Both the position numbers and the translations under genes were made by a program. Of a stretch of 64,000 nucleotides of DNA, positions 58,974-64,000 are shown piece after piece. This stretch comes from Maricurvus nonylphenolicus (GTDB taxonomy: Bacteria > Pseudomonadota > Gammaproteobacteria > Pseudomonadales > Cellvibrionaceae). Within the stretch, counting starts at the first letter, position 1, and the number at the start of each line of letters is the position of its first letter. Under the pieces are notes generated by a model that was not told the DNA's origin, made no database searches, and saw only the letters and a program-made list of their open reading frames with translations. The stretch lies in assembly GCF_042854845.1 (NCBI RefSeq), contig NZ_AP031498.1, positions 2,232,001-2,296,000 on the forward strand, in the 5' to 3' direction.

Positions 58974-60971
58974 TTAGCTTGTTGTAAATGCAGTAGAAAT
59001 ACCTTGTAAATCACTGGCCAGCCGCGCTTGCTCCTGAGCTACTGCACTGATTTGCACAGAGCCGGAGGCAGTAGCCTGGGTCATATCGCTGATCGTGGTC
59101 AGGTTTGTGGAAATTTCATTAGTCGTGGCCACTTGCTCCTCAGCAGCCGCGGCAACCTGGGTGGCCATATCGGAAATGGTATTGACGCTATGGCCGATTT
59201 CTTCCAGCGCATCGACCAATTCACTGGTTTGTGACGCCGTCGTGGCTGCAGTTTCACTACCGGCTTTGATGGCTTCAAAGGCTTTTTCCGACATGCTGTT
59301 AAAATTGGAAATGATTGATTCAATTTCTGAGGTGGATTTTTGCGTGCGTTGTGCCAAGGTTCTGACTTCGTCGGCAACCACTGCGAAGCCCCGTCCTTGC
59401 TCTCCCGCTCGAGCCGCCTCAATGGCAGCGTTCAACGCTAGCAGGTTCGTTTGCTCTGCAACGGATTTAATCACCTCGATAACGTTGACAATGTTGTTAC
59501 TGCTGGCGTGAAGCTCTTCGATAATCGTGCCTACGGACTGTACCTCTTCCGCCAGACGGTGAATGCGTTCTACATTGCTATTGACCGTTTGGCTGCTTTT
59601 CTCGGCGATTATCTGAGTGTTTTGAGCTGCTTCAGCCGCACTGGTGATATGGCGGGCAACTTCCTGGGTGGTAGCAGTCATTTCTTCAACCGCGACAACC
59701 ACCTGTTGAGTTTGTTCATTCTGACTTTCAAGGCTGCGGCTGTTTTCCTCAACAGTAGCTGAGGTCTCTTCTGCGGCACTGGCCAATTGGATGCTGGATT
59801 TGCCAATCTCATCCAGGGCGCTAGAGAAGTGATCAAACATAGAATTAAGATTGATCGCAGCTTGCCCCAGTTCATCCTGGCTATGGGTTGATACTCTGAC
59901 GGTCAGGTCTTTGTTCTGTGCTGAAGAAATCACTGTATTGGATAACGCAGTGACCTGGCGGGTGAGTAAGGAGATTACCCATATGCTTGCGGCTACGGTA
60001 AGTGCCACAATCACCAAACTAAAAAACACCAAAAACACAAAATCACTATTGGCTTGATCTCGTTGGGCAACACTAAAGCTGAGGATATCCTCGCTGAGTT
60101 TGTCTTCGACACGTTTTAGCTGATTAATACGACCTGTAGCAGCTTTAAACCAGGTCGTGGGTTCAATACCAAAATCACCAAATTCAGCGTATTCAAAGGC
60201 TTTATTGCGGAAGCGTTTAACCTCATTGACGGCGCTATCCTGCATGGCATTTTGATAAAAATTGGCTTGCTCGGGCAGGGCAAAGGTTTCAAATACCGAG
60301 AGGTAGCTATCTTGTTCAGAGACCAGGCGAATAAATTTCTTGTAACTGTCGGGTGTAAAGTTGTCGAGGGAAAAGACTGCACTTAATACCGCGCGTTCAA
60401 TACCGGCTCGTTCTTTACCCTGTAGAAAGTTGTAATAGGCTTGGATTTGTTGGGTGATTTGAGAATCTTTGGATACCGTCGCTGCTCTGGGGGCGATATC
60501 CAGCAGGATTTTATTGTTCTGAGTGTAGTAACCAATGGCTTTTGAAGAGGCAATTTTTAAGCTGGTAACCCCTTGGCGAATACTGCCCAACTCGTTTAAG
60601 CGGTTATCTACCTGATTAAGACTATCGACAATGGCGGGAGCCAATGTCTGGCGATCAAAATGGCTTAGCAGTTGTTGTCGTTTGCTTATAGCATCATCGG
60701 TACTGCGCCTTTGTTTGGTTAATACATCACCAAATTTGCGGCCTGCTGAGCCCAGGTAACCTGCACTTGCACCTCGTTCTTTTTGCAATTCATGCACCAA
60801 AGCACTGTTGGCGGCTGCAATTTCCACCAGAATTTCTATGGTCTCAGCGCTTTTGGCTGTTTCTGCCGCTTGTTTTAACCCTACGCCACTAAAATAGGCC
60901 AGGCCAACAACAGGTAGTGTAATCAGAAAGAAAAGTTTTGCCTTCACAGACAGGTTTCTTAAGGCGTTCAT
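58974..60971 (-). CDS. Methyl-accepting chemotaxis protein with NIT sensor domain
   Basis: A 665-residue chemoreceptor. The N-terminal helix (LFFLITLPVVGLAYFSGVG) is followed by a periplasmic NIT-type domain with LVHELQKERGASAGYLGSAG, the nitrate/nitrite-sensing family signature. A second membrane helix (FVFLVFFSLVIVALTVAASI) and a HAMP-like linker lead to the signalling domain. Its hairpin tip is EQTNLLALNAAIEAARAGEQ then GRGFAVVADEVRTLAQRTQK. The ligand is inferred only from the domain class. No che genes are in the window. The 196-base gap upstream holds nothing that I recognise. Confidence 0.95.
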   Translation of the reverse strand: MNALRNLSVKAKLFFLITLPVVGLAYFSGVGLKQAAETAKSAETIEILVEIAAANSALVHELQKERGASAGYLGSAGRKFGDVLTKQRRSTDDAISKRQQLLSHFDRQTLAPAIVDSLNQVDNRLNELGSIRQGVTSLKIASSKAIGYYTQNNKILLDIAPRAATVSKDSQITQQIQAYYNFLQGKERAGIERAVLSAVFSLDNFTPDSYKKFIRLVSEQDSYLSVFETFALPEQANFYQNAMQDSAVNEVKRFRNKAFEYAEFGDFGIEPTTWFKAATGRINQLKRVEDKLSEDILSFSVAQRDQANSDFVFLVFFSLVIVALTVAASIWVISLLTRQVTALSNTVISSAQNKDLTVRVSTHSQDELGQAAINLNSMFDHFSSALDEIGKSSIQLASAAEETSATVEENSRSLESQNEQTQQVVVAVEEMTATTQEVARHITSAAEAAQNTQIIAEKSSQTVNSNVERIHRLAEEVQSVGTIIEELHASSNNIVNVIEVIKSVAEQTNLLALNAAIEAARAGEQGRGFAVVADEVRTLAQRTQKSTSEIESIISNFNSMSEKAFEAIKAGSETAATTASQTSELVDALEEIGHSVNTISDMATQVAAAAEEQVATTNEISTNLTTISDMTQATASGSVQISAVAQEQARLASDLQGISTAFTTS

Positions 60972-61167
60972 GATATTCCTCTGTATCTTCAGCTACTTCC
61001 TTTTGCACAAAAGTGGTGCGCTGGATACGCCGTTGCATCCTGGAATTCGTCTTACGAAAAGCTGGCGCGACATTGCGCCCTGTGATTATCGGCCGCTGTC
61101 ACAAATTCTTAATATTGAATCTGCGGAGCCTAATTAGAGGATAGACAATGATTTAACGGTTGTCGGA

Positions 61168-61734
61168 TTAAGACTTAGAGGGATTATCTATTTGGCGTTT
61201 TACCTGAGCGGGATTACCGGCTACCAGATGATAGGCGGGTACGTCTTGAGTAACCACACTACCTGCTGCAATCACGGCACCATCGCCAATGGTGACGCCG
61301 GGTAAAATAATGGCACCGCCACCAATCCAGACCTGATCCCCAATTGTCACAGGCTTGGCCTGTTGCAAGCCTGCGGTACGTTCATTGGCATCGAGAGGGT
61401 GGTTGTTGGTCAGGATTTGTACATTGGGGCCCAAGAGCACATGATCGCCAATGGTAACTTTGGCGGCATCGAGAATAGTGCAGTTATGGTTGGCATAGAA
61501 GCGTTGGCCCAGATAAATATTCTTGCCGTAGTCACAGGCAAAGTTGGGCTCGATATAACAGCCATCTACTGCAGCAAATAATTGCCGAGTGATTTTTTGA
61601 CAGGCTTTAAAGTTCTCTGGCGGAGTATTGTTCAGCTCGCGACACAGGGCTTTGGCTTGGCGGCGCTGTTCAACCAATGCCTTGTCCTGCGGATTGAACC
61701 ACTCACCGGCAAGCATTTTATCCTGTTCACTCAT
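61168..61734 (-). CDS. Maltose/galactoside O-acetyltransferase-like hexapeptide protein
   Basis: About 188 residues from the ATG at 61734; a TTG 12 bases earlier is also in frame. An N-terminal cap (MLAGEWFNPQDKALVEQRRQ) precedes left-handed beta-helix hexapeptide repeats. Motifs include FACDYGKNIYLGQRFYANHN, ILTNNHPLDANERTAG (with the catalytic His of the NNHP-type loop) and PVTIGDQVWIGGGAIILPGV. It transfers acetyl from acetyl-CoA to a sugar hydroxyl. No clear operon partner. Confidence 0.93.
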   Translation of the reverse strand: MSEQDKMLAGEWFNPQDKALVEQRRQAKALCRELNNTPPENFKACQKITRQLFAAVDGCYIEPNFACDYGKNIYLGQRFYANHNCTILDAAKVTIGDHVLLGPNVQILTNNHPLDANERTAGLQQAKPVTIGDQVWIGGGAIILPGVTIGDGAVIAAGSVVTQDVPAYHLVAGNPAQVKRQIDNPSKS

Positions 61735-61823
61735 AATTGACGCCAATTTCTACATTAAACCATGCGTGAATAGTAAGGTGTTTAGCGTAGTGTTTTCAAT
61801 ATGCAGGCGGAGGGAAACAAAGA

Positions 61824-61848
61824 CCCCCGCACACCGAAGTGGCGGGGG
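61824..61848 (-). terminator. Probable terminator of the MFS transporter gene
   Basis: On the minus strand CCCCCGC, CAC, loop TTCG, GTG, one unpaired base, GCGGGGG, then TCTTTGTTT. The GC stem with a stable UUCG-type loop and T-rich tail lies about 120 bases downstream of the transporter stop. Confidence 0.6.
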
Positions 61849-61969
61849 AGGGTGAAACGACCCAATACAGGACTCGGTTTGACTGTAGAACAGTCTCGAG
61901 AGAGAGCCGGTTCAGTATGCCCGGGTTTTCTCGTTGATGCGTCTTAGCCGATAAACCAAGACACTCTTT

Positions 61970-63175
61970 TTACGATATTTGATGACTTTCTTTGGGCTCT
62001 TCCTCTATTTCAATATTGGGTTCTTGCAGCTTGCGCATAAAGACCAGTGAAATTGCATAACAGGCAATAAGCACTAATGCCGATTGCGGCCAGCTGAACC
62101 AAACGCCAACACGTTCCATCGCCAATGCGATAATTAGACCGCCCAGGCTGCTGGTCAACATCACCATACTGTTAGCCAAACCGGCGCGGGCAGGACCAGA
62201 AAATTCAGCGGAAAGTGCAATAATCAGAATATAAGCGGGAAGTTGGAAGAAGCCGGCTGCCGCACCAATACTCAAGGCCTGATTAAGTTGCGTGCTGGTT
62301 AACAGGGGATAGGTAAACAGCAAACCACATAGCGAAGATAGAATAAGGAAAGGACGTCGGCGTCCAACTCGATCCGATAGGGCTGGAATAATCGCTGCAC
62401 CAATAATCGAAAACAACAGGGCACAGGCAATCACATAACTGGCTTGTTCCGGGTTTAGACCATTGGTATTCATAATCTTTTCAAACCAGGCATTAAACCC
62501 GTTAGTGGCACCGATAATCAAAAACGATAACCACATAACAATAACCAGATTGTTATCGCGAAACAGGGATTTGATTTCACTGATTCCACTTTCATTACTG
62601 GCAACCAATTGACTGCGATTTTCCTTACACAATGCAATAAATAGCGCAGTAGTAATAAGTGATACAAACGCATAATGCATCATGGTTGGGTATAAACCGT
62701 TTTCTGTAACCAGCAACGCGGTAGCGCCCATGCCCACAGCAATACCCAGTAGCATGCCTGCCATAACGACGCCGGTGGCCATGCCGGTTTTTTCAACGGG
62801 AAACCAGTCGGAGACCACTTTGGCGATTGCCGAAGTAATGTAAACACCGGATACCGCAATAACAGTTTGGGAGCTTAGTAGACCCCAGTAACCTAAATCT
62901 ATACTTCGGAAAAGTGCTGCTGCGGTCATGGCTACTGCAGCATAAGAAACAACTTTCTTATAGCCGTGATGATCCAGTGCTATGCCAGCATGAAAACCGA
63001 AAATGAGATAAGTCAGGGGATTTAGCAGTGTCGGTAGCCCTGCCCAGAATTCGCTGATATGGAAGTGAGCTTGCAGGGTAGTGACCAGAGGGGCGAAGTT
63101 TAACACCAGCATTTGATTAATGCCGACGATCAACCCAAAGGTCAGTAAGACGGTCCATTGGGAATGTTTAGACAT
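61970..63175 (-). CDS. MFS transporter
   Basis: A 401-residue major-facilitator protein with twelve hydrophobic segments. Features are PLTYLIFGFHAGIALDHHGY at the loop 2-3 motif, VVSDWFPVEKTGMATGVVMA and the second-half ALSDRVGRRRPFLILSSL. Nearest types by eye are the oxalate/formate-antiporter and nitrate/nitrite-like groups of the MFS, but the substrate is not determined. It is 66 bases downstream of the aminotransferase gene on the same strand and may import or export its substrate. Confidence 0.88.
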   Translation of the reverse strand: MSKHSQWTVLLTFGLIVGINQMLVLNFAPLVTTLQAHFHISEFWAGLPTLLNPLTYLIFGFHAGIALDHHGYKKVVSYAAVAMTAAALFRSIDLGYWGLLSSQTVIAVSGVYITSAIAKVVSDWFPVEKTGMATGVVMAGMLLGIAVGMGATALLVTENGLYPTMMHYAFVSLITTALFIALCKENRSQLVASNESGISEIKSLFRDNNLVIVMWLSFLIIGATNGFNAWFEKIMNTNGLNPEQASYVIACALLFSIIGAAIIPALSDRVGRRRPFLILSSLCGLLFTYPLLTSTQLNQALSIGAAAGFFQLPAYILIIALSAEFSGPARAGLANSMVMLTSSLGGLIIALAMERVGVWFSWPQSALVLIACYAISLVFMRKLQEPNIEIEEEPKESHQIS

Positions 63176-63241
63176 AATAAGGATCCGGGCCGGGACTCAA
63201 ACTGAGCTCCGGCCGTAAGTGGTGGAAATGTAGGGAGTGAG

Positions 63242-64000
63242 TTAACCCTCGCCGAATTGTTGCTTTAAGGCTTTAAATGCACCTTCAGTTCTTTCCAGAG
63301 CCTCAGCGATATCACTTTCTTCGTGGGCGGCACAAACAAACATGTTGTGCCAAGGGTGATAGTAAACACCGCGCTTGGCTGCTTCAGCGCAGAAGTAGTT
63401 ATTCTTCTCCCACATCGGATCGTCTTCAAACAATACCAGTGGCATTTGTACAGGACCGGTTTGATTGAGTTTGAAACCGTAGCTTTCTGCCAAAGAATCC
63501 AAACCATTGCGCAACAGGGTGCCGGCAGTTTCCATTTTGGCGATAGCGCCTTCCGATTCAATAGCATCGAAGGTAGCCAGAGAGGCCGCGAAAGATACAG
63601 AGGAGAACCAGAAAGAACCGGTGCTATAGATTTCGCCTGCGCCTTGACGGAAACGATCGTTGCCCGTAACGACCGATAAGGAGTAACCGTTAGCGACAGA
63701 TTTACTCATGGCACACAGATCGGGTAATACGCCAAGTGTTTCCCAGGTGCTGCCAGTACTGAAGCGGAAAGCACAACGTACATCATCCAAAATTAGTGCG
63801 GCGCCTTTGTCGTCACAGAGCTTACGCATAGTGGTGGCGAACTCGTTAGTCGGCCACTCTTGATCAACAAATACATCGTGTTTAAACGGTGAAACTATAA
63901 TTGCAGCCAAGTCATCACCCGCTTGTTCTACGGCGGCTTTCAGACTCTCAACATCGTTAAAGTTATAGGTGATCTGGTTGGCGCGATCACTTTCAGTAAT
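63242..64000 (-). CDS. Class III aminotransferase, C-terminal part (gene runs past the window end)
   Basis: The frame is open from the window end (64000) to the stop at 63242, giving 253 codons. The PLP-binding Asp lies in ALILDDVRCAFRFSTG, and the PLP Lys is expected in CAMSKSVANGYSLSVVTGND. SGSFWFSSVSFAASLAT-type sequence and YYHPWHNMFVCAAHEESDI follow. It resembles glutamate-1-semialdehyde aminomutase-like class III aminotransferases. The substrate is unknown; a transporter gene lies downstream. Confidence 0.9.
   Translation of the reverse strand: MTESDRANQITYNFNDVESLKAAVEQAGDDLAAIIVSPFKHDVFVDQEWPTNEFATTMRKLCDDKGAALILDDVRCAFRFSTGSTWETLGVLPDLCAMSKSVANGYSLSVVTGNDRFRQGAGEIYSTGSFWFSSVSFAASLATFDAIESEGAIAKMETAGTLLRNGLDSLAESYGFKLNQTGPVQMPLVLFEDDPMWEKNNYFCAEAAKRGVYYHPWHNMFVCAAHEESDIAEALERTEGAFKALKQQFGEG

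Overview
The window looks like a chromosomal segment of a marine, heterotrophic gammaproteobacterium, probably of the Cellvibrionales/Spongiibacteraceae type. This is inferred from the mix of TonB-dependent receptors, sulfatases, acyl-CoA dehydrogenases, malate synthase G and FucP-type sugar uptake; no rRNA marker is present. Genes are dense and mostly on the + strand up to about 26 kb. No tRNA, rRNA, CRISPR array, transposase or phage gene was recognised. Both ends cut genes: an aldehyde dehydrogenase on the left and a class III aminotransferase on the right.

Region 1 (1-10 kb) carries CoA/aldehyde catabolism: aldehyde dehydrogenase end, glutathione S-transferase, acyl-CoA dehydrogenase, a cupin-AraC regulator, a GlcD-like FAD oxidase and an acetoacetate-decarboxylase-like protein, followed by two exported sulfatases. 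Two large inverted-repeat elements lie at 1249-1625.

Region 2 (10-30 kb) is the most interesting. It holds a complete-looking set for the nickel-pincer nucleotide (NPN) cofactor: larC with a hexanucleotide-encoded His-Ser tract, a NiCoT/NicO-like nickel transporter, larE with three candidate cluster cysteines, larB, and a ModD/NadC-like phosphoribosyltransferase. These are followed by a ferredoxin-BFD fusion that overlaps a divergent LarA-family enzyme. The LarA-like protein keeps equivalents of His174, Lys184 and His200 of Lactobacillus LarA at exactly conserved spacing, but has Thr where His108 should be. This suggests an NPN redox enzyme rather than a racemase. An MDR-family reductase broken by an in-frame TGA, a MalT-like regulator, an acyl-CoA dehydrogenase, a Crp-type regulator and an FAD monooxygenase follow. 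On the other strand are an aminoglycoside-phosphotransferase-like kinase, two short-chain dehydrogenases, a His-tailed MoaB/Mog-domain protein and malate synthase G. The kinase plus the ACAD10/11-type dehydrogenase suggest a 4-hydroxyacyl-CoA pathway.

Region 3 (32-39 kb) is a second catabolic unit: a TonB receptor divergent from an SMP-30-like lactonase, a cupin, an acyl-CoA ligase paralogous to the one at 11.5 kb, an adrenodoxin-type ferredoxin and a TetR regulator. A shared motif (CAAAAATAGCCG and relatives) in three intergenic regions may link regions 1 and 3 through the AraC protein.

Region 4 (39-59 kb) is for carbohydrates and exported hydrolases: a membrane-anchored sulfatase, GH3 beta-glucosidase, AraC, esterase, glucokinase, sugar MFS transporter, LacI, an amidohydrolase lipoprotein, LysR, a TonB receptor, a beta-propeller glycosidase-like protein, two solitary periplasmic binding-protein-like genes and a pectinacetylesterase. 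Region 5 (59-64 kb) has a NIT-domain chemoreceptor, a maltose-acetyltransferase-like protein, an MFS transporter and the aminotransferase.
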